From Cinnamomum chago (lineage: Eukaryota > Streptophyta > Magnoliopsida > Laurales > Lauraceae): a stretch of DNA of 64,000 nt. The notes under the pieces are model-generated. The model had not been told where the DNA came from and did no database searches. It saw nothing but the letters and a program-made list of their open reading frames with translations. Positions 49,424 to 62,055 of this stretch are shown here, one piece after another. Position numbers and translations under genes: made by a program. The DNA lies in NCBI GenBank assembly GCA_038049695.1, contig CP142453.1:2683501-2747500 (forward strand). The letters are read 5' to 3'. Within the stretch, counting starts at the first letter, position 1; every line of letters starts with the position of its first letter.

Positions 49424-50238
49424 TGTAGGTGTAGAAAATGTAACTCACAATATTAGGGGGAGCCTTAGATGACTTATTCAAGTGACTGGAGAGCTATCCG
49501 CTTCAGGGACCTGAAAGGGAAGAAAGAGCAGTCAAAGGACCCTGGCCGTGGGCAGCGTAGAGCTCTCCAATGGCTAAGTTAGTGCAGAGACTAAGGTCCG
49601 AGAAGAAGAGAGGCAGAGTAACAACTAGGAAATTACATGCAAGTCTGCGTACCTAGTTTTTGGGTGGTATATCCTCTTATAAGAGAAAAGTCCTAGATGC
49701 CTGTTAGTGGGCCTAGTGATTTGACTGCTAGGGTCTCATTAGCCCATAGAGTAATTAATGAGAATCCATCATAGCCCACATTGTATTAAATGAGGGTCCG
49801 ATTAACCCATACTGCATTAAATGCTAGTCACATTGGCCCTGATCTCGCCTTGACCTGTTGGCGGCTAAGGTCCCATTGGATCTTTTCTTGGGCCCTGTCC
49901 TGATATGGCTGCAGCCACTGGATGTGGCTTTGTCAGAGATTTGATGAGGGTGGACGGCTAGGATGGTGTATCTATCCCATCAGCGCATGCCTGCATCCTG
50001 CCACGTGTCCTTAGGTGAAACGGGGCTGTCAGAGCCTGTCTCGGTTAGCAGTCTGTCGTCTCGGCCGTAGCCAAGATGCGTAAATCGACGAGGCATGTGG
50101 CCCAGATCGTGGTGATAGTGCGGGTCTCGACAAGCGCACTAGCGTTCGTGCTGAAACGCGCATAACCGAAATGAAGCATAAGAGCTAGCGTTATTGCTGG
50201 CCTTAGCATAACTTGCACATTAAGAATTGCCCCACACA
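49424..50238 (+). mobile_element. Solo LTR, family shared with 61169-61880
   Basis: Starts TGTAGGTGTAG, ends GCCCCACACA, flanked by AACAT (49419-49423 and 50239-50243). Inside it shares GACCTGAAAGGGAAG and GGCTAAGTTAGTG with the second solo LTR. 815 bp, no coding region. It lies about 345 bp upstream of the RLCK copy A start codon. Confidence 0.8.
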
Positions 50239-50249
50239 AACATTGCAAT

Positions 50250-50281
50250 AAATTTGAACCGTTCATGAACGGTTCAAATTT
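50250..50281. repeat. Perfect 32-bp palindrome
   Basis: AAATTTGAACCGTTCA followed directly by its exact reverse complement. No spacer, so it would form a cruciform stem without a loop. Confidence 0.95.
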
Positions 50282-52358
50282 GGTGGGATGTTAGTTCTTA
50301 CACTTATACAGCTACCTAATGGTTTGGATGGTGGTTTGATAGTCCTACAGTAAAAAAAAAAAAAAAAAAACAGATTGTTTGAGTCTTCCCTCTTCTGATT
50401 GCGATATCCTACGGATCGAACAGCTCTATGGTAAATATATACTTTCCGATTGTTCTGGGAATATTGTCAGCTTTAAGACTTTCCGTATGGTAATTGTCCC
50501 GTTGTGATTCGATTACTATTCAATATTAATAGTCTCTTCTTACTGACTGCCCAGTGTTCTAAGCTAGGCAGCCACATGTTCATCACCAGTGGCTCCCACG
50601 CCATCAATGATCAACATCACTCTCACCCGACCCGCCTCGGACGGCTCCCGCGTCTCCATGCTCACCCGAAACCCCACAAGTTCAAGGTCAATTTTATTTA
50701 GATTGGTATAAAATTTGAAAGATCAGGGTGGTTCCAATCTTCCCAAGCTGGATGAGGTCCACTCAGGGTCCCACTGATGATGGAAAGATCCTAATGAGTA
50801 GGGCCCAGATATTAAATTCCAAGTTAATCTTATGCCTCTAATCCTTGGATTCGTGGCCCATGAGTCCAATGGTCTGGTCCTCTTCGTGAGTGCAAACCTA
50901 GGGTTTGCCGGTTCCTTGAGGGTGGGGTAAGCCCAACTCTGAGGTCGGGCCGGGCCGGGCCAATTCCCAGGCCTTTCTCAAGCCATGGGTTTACATAACT
51001 CAATTTGTCCAGTTATGGATCCATGATTTTTCGTTCCAATCACCACCCACAAGAATCTCCACAATAATTGTCAATTTGACTAGTTTCTTTTGAAAGTTCA
51101 AGGAGTACCTGAAGCCACCAATTCTCCTGCCTGCCACAAATTTATCTTGCTCTTAATTTTATTAATTAAGATCTCAAAGCTCACAACAAAAAATAAATGA
51201 AAAATGCATTGAAATTAATTCATGATGAAATGAGCTCCATCAAGGATTACTAAGGAGGTAAGAGGAGAAGGATATGAGGTGGAGATACAAATGGGCTTCG
51301 ACTTTCTAACATATTAAATTACTAGGGTGATGGCTGAGTATTCATTTCTCATTTTCCATTCAATTTCCATGGAGAGGAGGATGCTATTTGCCAGTATTTT
51401 TAGAAATTCACCTTTGGTTCTTCATTTATAGCCGCTTATAAATATACAATCCTAGATATTCAATTACATGGAATACAAAGGCTCCTAAGGAAATGTGAGC
51501 TTATTTAAAACCCAACATGAGCCTTCACATAAGGACGGGCTCAAGAGACCCAATAGAAGGATCCTAGACCCAAAACCAACCATTGCCCGGATGGAAATTT
51601 TTCAAAAGTATGAAATCGAATAATTGGATCTTGATTCCTAGAAATAATCATGCATTTTCCAAGTAGAAAACGTGTTGAAACTTCCACGGATAACAGCCCT
51701 ATATGAAGACCCTTTTCTTAATTGGGAACTTGCCATTCTTACTTTTTTATATTCTCTTTTTCAATGGAACTGATTGTAGATTCTCATGTGCTCACAAATG
51801 AGTCCTTTTTGTATGCGAACATAGTCAAAACAGTATGGGGGTAAAGGTTGATTTCAAAAGAAACCAGATGCTCTTGCCAGAACCCATTAGGATAGCGGCA
51901 GAGAAAGCGATGGCGACCAAAGCTCAGAATAATGGTGACCATTGATAAAATAGTTCATGCTATTCAAGGATCGTATAGAGAGAAAGCTCTAAAGATGGTT
52001 GCGGTAGCTGTTTGGAATTTAAAACAAAATACAAATGCAAGTACAATTTCAACTCAATTTGAGGTGGAAAACAACCAAGCATCCATCAGGCATTGAAAAC
52101 AATCGTTTTACTCCATGATCCAATTGTTCCTAGATACAAATCATCACGGCACCCAAATTTCATAATTAACTAAAAAAAAAAAAAACAGTAACAATGATAT
52201 TGCACAACAAAAAATGGATATTGCCCAATAAGGGCAAACAATTGGACATGCACATAGCACTCTTGTCATTAGGACCCTTTCATTATGGAGTAAATTACCT
52301 CGATTTTGAAGATTGCTTTCACCAGATACATCCTTGTTGGTCACCTTGATTTTGGAGA
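50282..52358. other. 3' flank of RLCK copy B
   Basis: No convincing gene. From about 50688 it is colinear with the flanks of copies A and D. The stretch 50540-50687 has no counterpart there, is GC-richer, and reads open on the plus strand (SHMFITSGSHAINDQHH), so it may be an inserted gene scrap. GATAC at 52133-52137 is the empty site matching the solo LTR at 61169. Confidence 0.6.
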
Positions 52359-55300
52359 TCACTGAAGGGCATTTTTTCCTTTTCCAACATTACCAGCTTG
52401 TGGATGAAGCGGGGAGCGATTGTGTGCATGATTGTGGTTAGTGGGACGCCGAGGATTGTTCTTGGGTTCTTGGGGCTTATGCTTTATGGCCTGAATCTGC
52501 TCCAATGTTTCCACCACTTCTGACATGGATGGTCGCCTTCTTGGGTCAGACTCGAGACACTTGAGGATGAGCTGAGCAGCCTGGACTGCACCTTCGGACG
52601 GATACTGGCTTTCAAGCCGCTGGTCCATTACACGTGATAATACCTTCCATGGATCAGATAGATATGGTTTTGCCCAGTCTACCAAATTGTGTTGCCCACC
52701 TGGACATTTGGAGTCATGTACCCGCATGCCTGAAAGCATCTCGAGCAACACAACTCCAAAACCGTATACGTCGCTCTTCACATACAGATTTCCTGGTTTA
52801 TGTTGATAGAGGCACAATTGTCATTGTAGAGATCAAGGAAATTTCAACCATTTGAGATATTTTTCAAGCAAGAAATATATATATTATTCTTCCCCTGTGG
52901 CAGGCAATCTAAGAGTCCTTTCATAGTCACTGTGATTTTCAAATAGTCACTGTGATTTTTCAAGTATGGTTTTATTGCCAAAAAGAAAGAACTAGCGATG
53001 ATTATTAGCTCTTTAACTTCATGTTTGTACAACTGTTGGACCAGTTTGAAACCTAGCTCAAGCAAGTGATAACAAGGTTGAAACTTGGAAGTGAACGAAA
53101 AGGACCTCTACAGGGCTCTATAAGCCATCCTTCATGATTGAAGAGAGTTTCAAGCTACAGTCCCGCGGCCAGAGACCAGTTGAAAACCCTAATTTAAATT
53201 TTAAGATGATTTTGAAAAAGAAATAGCACAATGTTTCGCTACTGACACAAAATATGCAACGCATCCAAACAGTTCATACAAGGAAAAAAATTTCAAGGGA
53301 AGAAGGTGATGTGATGAACCACGGGTTCACTTGCAACTGAAAAGTGAAAACTGGTGAACATGCCAAACAGGGCCCGTTTACCAAATGAAAATATCTAACG
53401 ACACACAACTCTATGTACCATGATCGAAATTTCATTATGAGAGACCAAATTCCCAGATCTGCTGGTTCAATTGCTTGATGTACCGAGCAAAACCTGCTGG
53501 TCTGGTCGGTGCTGAAAACACTGCTTATTGCCAGTGAATTGCGCATACATAATAATTTTAGATAAAGATAAACTACCAAAACCATCCACCCAGGCATAAA
53601 ACTAGAGAGCAATTTAAGATTAGATTAAAATAAAGAAAGTCCACTATGGATTGAAAAATTAAAAGTGAAAACAGAAATCACAAGAACTTGTTGCCTTGAA
53701 GGTTGCTACCAAAGAACTGATCTTACCTGTAGCCAAATATTCAGGATCTGCATAGCCATAGGTGCCCATGACACGTGTCTCCTCCACATGTGAATCTTCA
53801 CCCTGCGGACCATTCCTCGCTAACCCAAAATCAGAAATTTTTGCATTATAGTTCTGCAGAGATTAGAAAAGAGGGGGAAAAAGCAAACTAAGATGTCAAC
53901 CATACAACAAACCACCCCTCCCCCAACCCCAATTGAGAGGAAAAAAAAACACACATTTCTCTATACCAAGAAATCAGGATGGAAGAGTTTACCAAATCAA
54001 GCAAGATATCAGATGGTTTAACACTACGATATATGATTTTCCTTTCTGAACAGTGTAAGAATGCAACGCCCCGAGCTGCACCTATTGCTATCTTGAGCCG
54101 TATGCTCCATGAAAGTGATTGAAAGGCTGAATCTCCTACATAAAGTGCATCATTTTAGAAACATGAATAATGGAGGCGATTCTATAAAATATATATAAAA
54201 ATAGAAAGAAAGCATTAAAAAAAATATGCAGCTCAGACTTGTCTGGAATGAACCCGTGCAAGGTTTACATAGCATTTTATAGTGTTTCACAACGATAAAT
54301 AGATCATATGCAGGTAACATAACTGTAACTTCCAAAAGCAAGAAAGTAAAATTCGCATACTTACTCCCATGAACTTCAATCACATAAAATTCACAAGGGA
54401 TGTCAATAATACATTATGCGGAATATAAACAAATATACATTGCTCATATATAAAATAAAAATTCATTTACAAAATAAACAACATTCACTTGCACATTTAA
54501 ATACAATGCAAGGAATGAAATGTGTGAAACGTTTCCAAAACAAATTCCATTTTCAAAGTTTTCTTGTTCATTCTTGTTTCAATATCATAATCATATGATA
54601 GTAATTCATTTCCAATCAATAGTCCTCTTGGAGGAACCAGATCGGTCGTCTCTGTTGGCGCTATAGCCTCTGAAGGACCGGCATAGGGCAGTTGTGCCTA
54701 TAATGTCATCAATAACACTATGAACTTGACAATTCAGCAATGTGTAAACAGATGCATGATTAAACATGTTAATCACACATTTAATCTGTCTAATCCAATG
54801 TTAGACCAATACAATTACAATTTAAAATCAATGAGAGTCTTTATTTAAATTTGGCAAACTAAAATAGCATTTCATTTCAAATCGCATCTTTCTAAAAAGG
54901 AAGGAATCACATCTTCTATACGCAATGAATCATATATTGTGGGATTTATCAATGCCCTGGCCCGGGGCAGAGACTACTGACATCACCATGAAGTTCCGGA
55001 ACACTCCAAAATTATCTGTTGCAGCAGAAACAACTCTAATGAGCTGAAAGAAATCACTATGTAGTGTCAGACTCAACAATACAGTTCAAGAAACAATACA
55101 GTTCAACATTTAATTCTGTTCAATTACAATTAACGGACTCAATTCAAGTTATGATCTTTTTCGGATACAATCTGATGTACAAATTCAATTAAGTAATACC
55201 AATCATTTAGGTGTAATCCTCAGTTGATTAATATACGTGTTATTTTCAATGGACATAACAATTTATGTGAATTTTTGTACATTAAAGTGCCCTTAATTAA

Positions 55301-58300
55301 CACCCATGAAGGTAAAGCAATATTAATAGCCTTTATATAATCAATAGGCTCTTTTCCCTAAAACTTAGAAATTAATCCTATAACTTTATTAGTTTCGGCT
55401 AAATATTCAATGACTTATCGGTTAGCTTTAGAAGCTAATACTTTATTGAAAACCTCATTATTCAAATTAGGTCAACCTTCGGTTAACACTTTATCCATCT
55501 TAATTTCAAATTTAGGAATATTATTTCCTAAAAATCTTGGTTCATACTAAAGATATATTCAATTGACCATTTGGTCAACCGAACCTCATCACTTGGCTAA
55601 TTGAACATAAGTTCAATTATATGCCACAAATCTCGGAATATCTTAGACTAAATCACCCTTTAATTGGGTTGAAAATACCTTAAGCATTAGCTTCAGGTTC
55701 ACTCGAGCGGATGTCTTTGGTCGCTCAAGCGACCAATATTGCTCTCTCAAGCGTTGACAAACACAGGCAAGTTCACTCGAGCAGATATTCATTCGCTCGA
55801 GCGGATGCTATACAGAATGTGGTTCGCTCAAGCGAACAACTTTCTCCTTTCATCCAAAACAATTCATAACCTGCAAATAAACATTGGAACCTCCTGTTCC
55901 CTACTCAAATTCCATTTCACATGACAAACAACACTTCTATTTCATCATATAGTCCATTCTAATACCATTTAATCAATCCATAAATCAAATCAGATTCTAA
56001 GAATAGGGCTGAAACCAAACTTACAACAAAACTCAAGAAACACCATGCGTATTAGCATATAAACACAAACCACTGTTTGTACTTCCCTTAATTTGAGTTT
56101 AACACCAAAAGCCCCTTTCTTAAGGCTCAATTAGAGAAGAAAACTCTTCCAATTCAAACCCTAACACAAACAATTCCAAAATGAATCCTTATAAGCTATA
56201 CATGATGGAAAGGATCTAAACAACCTTATTAAACCTGAAATCACTACAAGTACTTACTTGTAGCTTAACAAAGAAGAATCACAACTTTTCCCTTAACTTA
56301 ATCTCCAAAGAAACTTGAAGCAGATGACGGAGAAGATGAAATTCACAAATTCTTTTCCAAAATCACTTGCAAAATCCTTTCTCCAAGCATTTGATAGTGA
56401 AGAAACGAAGAAAGAAGATGAACTGAACCTAGGGTTCTCTCTTTCACTCTTGCTGGAATGAAAACCACCGAATGACTGAGTTTGGGTTTCATTTGAAACC
56501 TTATAAATTGAATTTTGCACTTTAACTCATAATACTTAATTTCAGTTTAAGTCAAATCAAAGCTCATTTAACTCATTTCAAATCAAATGAACATGGGTAT
56601 ATTATGAAAATTGTTGTACTCGTCGAGATACACATGTTGACAACATGTTTCACCGTATCCAACGAAATACGCATAAATCCGTGTTTACGAAAAAATCCTT
56701 AATTCCATTAAAATGAGACTACAACCAACTCAATCAAATCAAATCCTTCTAATTTCATTTCACTAAGTTCAATTCATTCAAATAAAACTAATTTGACCCA
56801 TTTTAATCACTAATCACATCTAACTTGATTAATCATACTTAATATGCATTAATCTTGATTAACTCAGGATGGGGTGTGACATAAAATATGCATTGTATAG
56901 ATACATTGTTGGATCAGAACCATCAACAAGATTGGAGAATTGAGGCCGCTTTCTTCGCTCCAAAATAGAAGTTTTCACTATGATAAGAAAATTGACTTTT
57001 CCAATGGCATGGCTACTATTTGCATTGACATGCATAAGTAGGTTAGAGCCATAATTTTTCAGAACATGTATGTGTATCTATATTGTAGGGTTTAAGACTT
57101 TTTAAAACGTAATCTGATGAGGAAGTAAAATAACGAATATGAAAATTATAACATTAATGTGACAGCTGTTAGAAATTAAAGTGTTCCTCTCATACATGAG
57201 AAAAACACATAGGAGTTTCCAACAATTTAAACCATTAAGACAAGAGCTACTCTCTAATTTCCTATTGAATGATATAACTTACATTGGGATAAGTTTTCAC
57301 CAATTGAAACAGGATTTTCTTGATGGATACAAAATCAAGAAAGTTGAGATCTAAGTGCATCCGGTCACTCAAACAAGTTCACAGCTATCCACTGGCTTTA
57401 GCACTGTGGCATCAGGTAGATGATTTATTTTTCTGATTATTATCATGGTGTTTAGGCACAATATCAATTTCTGCAACTTATGATGATCACTAAATGTATT
57501 AGTTATCTTAATCTTGAATCATAATTTCTTTTGACAATAACTACGGTGCTAATTTTTTACCATCACCAGCATCACAGCTCATCCAACCAACTACAGTTAA
57601 TTACAATTACAATATTAATATTGTTTACTACTTACTTCTGAAAAGGTGGTTTTCCAAACTCCCTCTTGGCATGAATTCGTATACAAGTAGTAGTTCTTTG
57701 TCTTCCTCACAGTGTCCCAAAAGTCTCACAATGTTTGGATGAGAAAGGCTCCCCAAGATATTCACCTCTGACTGCAAAAAGGAACATAGTTAAGTCAAAT
57801 AAAAACACACACCAGCCAAATTAAAATCATGAAATTACAAAATAAGTAAAATAAAATAAACTGTATCTATGCAGAAGCATGGACAGAATGAGAGAAAGAA
57901 AGGTGTTTTTAGCAGAAACGATCTATATAGTAACTATGGGAGGCATCTTACGTCATAGTTTTATTTCTGGAAATAAAATAAAAAATCTCGGTAAAGGATA
58001 ATTTGCGGGCATTACAAAATGGATTCAACAAAAGATTAGTAAAGAGATGAGGGGTGAAGGATATAAAGTAAAGTTATAAATGGGATCAATTAATCTAACT
58101 AGGGTGATGGGTGAGCAATCACCTTCCAAGATTTTCCATAAAAGGGGATATAATTTCATGGTCATTTATGTAACTTCAACTCTATTTCTTTAATTTTAAC
58201 CACTTTTAAGAATGCATTTCTAAAAGTTCTTAGGAATTCTAATTCTAAGAAACCAAATAGGCCATATGCAGAGGTGAACACTGGGCCCACATGCCTCTTT

Positions 58301-59368
58301 TAATTTTTTTATATAAATTGAACTGGACTTTATGGACTTTGGGCTCTTTAACTTAAACTGTTAAAATAAACTTGAAGAATGGATAGGCCCTAGTCAATGG
58401 GCCGGAATGGCCCAAGCGGGCTGACCTATTTTTCACCCCTAGCCGGCTAGCCCCTAGACATGTATCTTTGTTTTTCATTTTTTCTTTTCTCCCTCAAATA
58501 TTGGATTGAATGGAAAATACCTCCCACTCTTCCCTTCCCTGCAAGCTTTCTGCATTCATTTTCTTGACAGCAATAGCCATCCCACGTCCGGCCTTGGTTG
58601 GTGCAAATGTCTTCTCATCAATCCAAGCCTTGAAAACCATCCCAAAACTTCCTTCCCCAACAACCGTATCAGGTCGGAAATTCCTGGTGGCCTTCTTCAA
58701 CTCTGCAAAACTGAAAATCTTTAAAGTGGGAGTAATGCGAAGGATTTGTCCGATTGGGGAAACCTCATCCAAACGGCTCGACAATGCACTCCCAGTTCCA
58801 GAATACGTCCCTTCATTGCTGGTGCTCTTTGTAGTCCCTGCAAATTTAAGAGAAGAGAAGAGGAACAGAGGATTTGAAGGAAGCCCATGTCAGATTATGC
58901 AAACATGGAGAGGTGTGTGAATCAAAATGGGAGAAGAAAACAAAGAAAGCAGCACATGAAAAAACAGAGTCACAGAGAAAAGATTCTATTTGAAAGCAAT
59001 CACATGTAAGCAAAAGGAGAGAGGGATTTTGAGAAAGCAACCCATGTCTGGTTCTGTTTCTATATCACGGAAATAGAAGGGACCCAGAAGAAGAAACAGA
59101 AACAAAAGATGAATTATTTCCGGAACAAACAGAAAGAGATATCTTGAATTACTCAAACTAGGAACTGAAAAGGCTAGAAAACAACCCATATGAAAAACTA
59201 ACTGCAATTTTAGAAGAAGAGGAAGAAAAGCTCACTTGGTCCATCAAAAAATTTGAATTTTTTTTTTTTTTTCATTCTTCTTCCTTTTTGTATCTTTACC
59301 TGGGCTTGAAGGTCTGGTCGAGCTGGGACTGCTGCTAGACGAGTCAAAGTGCGGTATCCAGAAATTTC

Positions 59369-59372
<4 letters not shown>
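52359..59372 (-). CDS. RLCK-VII (PBL-like) protein, predicted pseudokinase
   Basis: Six exons, all GT-AG and in frame: 59372-59300, 58837-58521, 57771-57636, 54135-53993, 53853-53727 and 52792-52359. They total 1230 bp, 409 residues, a normal PBL length. MGNFW at the start offers Gly2 for myristoylation but lacks the usual MGNC cysteine. Residues 62-78 hold the PBL-typical [16 protein letters not shown]. The glycine loop is GEGSFG (85-90), the ATP lysine is K116 in IAVKK, and DFG is 231-233. The catalytic loop reads [12 protein letters not shown]: Ser213 replaces the catalytic Asp and Asp218 the metal-binding Asn. APE is DPE. In known relatives this loop is YRDFKxSN. RLCK-VII proteins act at the plasma membrane beneath receptor kinases; this one would probably bind rather than phosphorylate. 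Intron 3 holds an LTR-like insertion. Confidence 0.88.
54401..56881. mobile_element. LTR-like insertion in intron 3 of RLCK copy B
   Basis: 2.5 kb without coding potential, starting TGTCAATAATAC and ending ATGGGGTGTGACA, which match usual gypsy LTR ends (TGTCA...TGACA). It contains CTCGAGCGG and CTCAAGCGA boxes at 55690-55840. No adjacent 5-bp duplication fits these ends. The string ACATAAAAT occurs at both edges (54382-54390 and overlapping 56878-56886), which would imply slightly different limits. A solo LTR or LTR fragment is the best reading; exact limits are open. Confidence 0.5.

Positions 59373-59439
<67 letters not shown>
59372..59439. repeat. (CT)34 microsatellite abutting the RLCK start codon
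   Basis: On the gene strand this is about 34 GA units ending at the ATG, so the whole proximal 5' UTR is a GA repeat. Copy A has only a short CT-rich stretch there, so the repeat expanded after duplication. Confidence 0.95.
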
Positions 59440-59441
<2 letters not shown>

Positions 59442-59621
59442 TCCGTCTATAGAGTTATCAAGTTGCAGAGGTTGATAAATACCACTTTCTTGAAAGAAGC
59501 AATCTTTCTCACTCACATAGGGAGTAGGAAGAAAGAGATGGGAAGATGCAGAAGAAACAGTCAGCTGAGATTACAGTCGTCAATGCGCGTAGCCTCCGAA
59601 GACTTTAGTTTGTGAATCGAT

Positions 59622-59629
59622 TATTTATA
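59622..59629 (-). promoter_or_regulatory. Candidate TATA box of RLCK copy B
   Basis: Minus strand TATAAATA, 250 bp upstream of the start codon. This would give a leader of about 220 nt that includes the GA repeat. Confidence 0.4.
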
Positions 59630-59645
59630 TTCAATAAAAATGGAG

Positions 59646-59670
59646 AGGGGAGGGGAGGGGAGGGGAGGGG
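59646..59670 (+). repeat. (GGGGA)5 G-rich repeat
   Basis: Five GGGGA units just upstream of the candidate TATA box. Runs of four G separated by single A residues could form a G-quadruplex. Confidence 0.85.
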
Positions 59671-61168
59671 TAGTTTAGGGATTTTTTTATTTTAATTTTT
59701 TTTTAAAGAAATTGCAGTGAGTGGAGGAATTTTTGCAGTGTAGATGACAGGAAAAATCACCCCTTACACCAAGAAAGCCATTATAATTACTAGGTAGGGG
59801 TCGTCCCGCCATTTTTTTGAGGAATGACTCAACTTAATATCGTCGATCAAAGACTACAAGGGCATAATTTCTTTGATTATGGAAGTCTATAAGATGGAAA
59901 GATTTATATTAAACCTATCTATATGTAAAATTTTGACTCTATAAGATCATAGATCGTAAGCCCTACAATTTAATGGTTTAGACTTTAGAGGCAGTAATTT
60001 ATTACTATTTCAATCCAATGGTAAGGAAAATTTAGATGAGCGTTAAATTTGGACTTATGACTATTCATGGGGGTATTGTTAGAACCAATGACAACGAAAA
60101 AAGGATGGAAAATGGGTGATTATAAAGTGGGGTATTTTGGAGAATTCGTATGTACATATCAAGTGTTGGGGCCCACCTAAGAGCCCCACCAATAAAGGGA
60201 AGCTAGGGGATTGGACATTCTCGATGGATTCTACCTGCCTATAAAATATTAGGGTCATCAAATTTATCCTAACTAATTGCTCTGTGCTTCTGAATTTTAA
60301 CAGTTTTAAAATCCATTTTTTCTCAATTTAATTCGGTGGTCAATTTTATTTAGATTGGTGTAAAATTTGAAAGATCATGGTGGTTCCAACCTTACCAAGC
60401 TGGATAAGGCCCACCCAGGGTGCCACTGATGATGATGGGACCAAGGAAATAGAAAGATCCTAATGAATAGGGCCCAAATATTAAATTCAAAGTTAATCTC
60501 ATGTCTTTAACCCTTTGATTCATAGCCTATATATGAGCCCAATGGTCCAGTCCTTAGTGAATGCAAACCCGGGGTCCACTGATTCCTTGAGGGTAGGGTA
60601 AGGGGCATACCTAACTCGATTTGTCAAGTTATGGGTCCTTAAATTTTTTTTTTTCTAATCACCCCCACAAGAATCTCCTCATTAATTGTAAATTTCACTA
60701 ATAGTTTCTTTTGAAAGTTTAAGGAGTACCATGTTATAGATGGGGATTGCTGAAGCCACTAATATAACAAGGATGCTCCTGCCTTCCACAAACTTATCTT
60801 GCTGTTAATTTTATTAATTAATAACTCAAAGCTTGCAACAAAAGGAAGATGAAAAATACATAGAAATTAATTCATGATGAAATGAACTCCATCTAGGATT
60901 ACTAAGGAGGTGAGAGGAGAAAGTTATGAGGGGGAGATACAAATGGGCATGGGCTTTCCAACATAAGGGTTGGGTATCCATTTCTCATCTTCCCTTCAAT
61001 TTCCATAGCGAGGAGGTTATTTGCGTGTATTTCCGGATATTCACCTTTGTTTCTTCATTTTTAGCCGCGTATAAATATACAATCCTAGATATTCAATTAT
61101 ATGAAACACAAAGGCTCTGAAGGAAATGTGTGCTTATTTTACTCCATGGTAAAATTGTTCATTGATAC
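59671..61168. other. 3' flank of RLCK copy D, upstream of copy B
   Basis: No gene. From about 59820 it is colinear with the copy A flank starting near 36150, including CATATCAAGTGTTGGGGCCC at about 60155. It ends at the solo LTR insertion. Confidence 0.7.
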
Positions 61169-61880
61169 TGTAAGTGTCTAAATATTACGGACTTGGTTAG
61201 ACGAGTATAAAACTCTTAATATTGCTGTTAAGCTTCATTGGGAAAGACCGAATGCTTGAGACCTGAAAGGGAAGGAAAGAAAACAAAGGTCAGAGGCCCT
61301 GGCTAGCTGCAGTCACGCGAAGGCACTCCGATGCCTAAGTTAGTGTAATCACTAAACAAAAGATGAGTGAGTGGAGAAGAAGAGAGAGTTTGGAGTATGG
61401 ACGTGTATGACAGCATGCCCCTTTAGTGAAGGTAGGTGGAGGTACTGTCCCATCAAACCATACCTCGTATCCTTAGTGGAGGTAGGTGGAGGTGCTGTCC
61501 CATTAGACCATATCTCGATCTCTTGTATGGCTGCAGATGTGACCGTCAGATAAGGTCAACCCCTTATCTATACCTAGTGCCCATCCTACTTGTTAGTTCG
61601 TTCTGCAATGCCGCCGTATAATTATGACTGTCTGACACCTAATACTAATATCGAGGTCAGACATAGGCACATCCTGACACTGTTGCCGATGTGCGAATAA
61701 CTGGCACTATTGCCGAGTTGCGTTAGACTGAGGCCAAGACAAACTTAGCTGGTACTTTTACTGAAACTAGCTTAAGCTAGTACCGTTACTGAGCTCATGA
61801 AGCTGAGACTAAGTCAAACCTAGTTAATACTCTTACTGAAATCAGGGATTATCTCGGTATTTACAAAAATGTCCCACACA
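61169..61880 (+). mobile_element. Solo LTR with clean empty site in paralogue
   Basis: Starts TGTAAGTGTCTAAA, ends TGTCCCACACA, flanked by GATAC (61164-61168 and 61881-61885). The matching place in the copy B flank (GATAC at 52133-52137) has one GATAC and no insert. It shares ends and internal boxes with 49424-50238. Two copies of GGAGGTAGGTGGAGGT sit near 61430-61490. Confidence 0.85.
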
Positions 61881-62055
61881 GATACAAATCACCAGATCCA
61901 CAATTTCATAATTAACGAGAAAAAAATAACAATAACAATGATATTACATAAGTTGTCCAATAAGCACAAACAGTTGGACACGCACATATATAGCACTATC
62001 ATCCCTTCAGAGCTGTTCATGTTGGAATAGATTACCTTAATTTTGAAGATTGCTT

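Noticed and set aside
59349-59516. ORFs with long Ser-Leu or Arg-Glu repeats
   Set aside because: Translation of the CT/GA microsatellite next to the RLCK start codon.
61371-61621. Two overlapping 60-residue ORFs with a repeated GGRW motif
   Set aside because: Inside the solo LTR at 61169-61880; the repeat is the duplicated GGAGGTAGGTGGAGGT.
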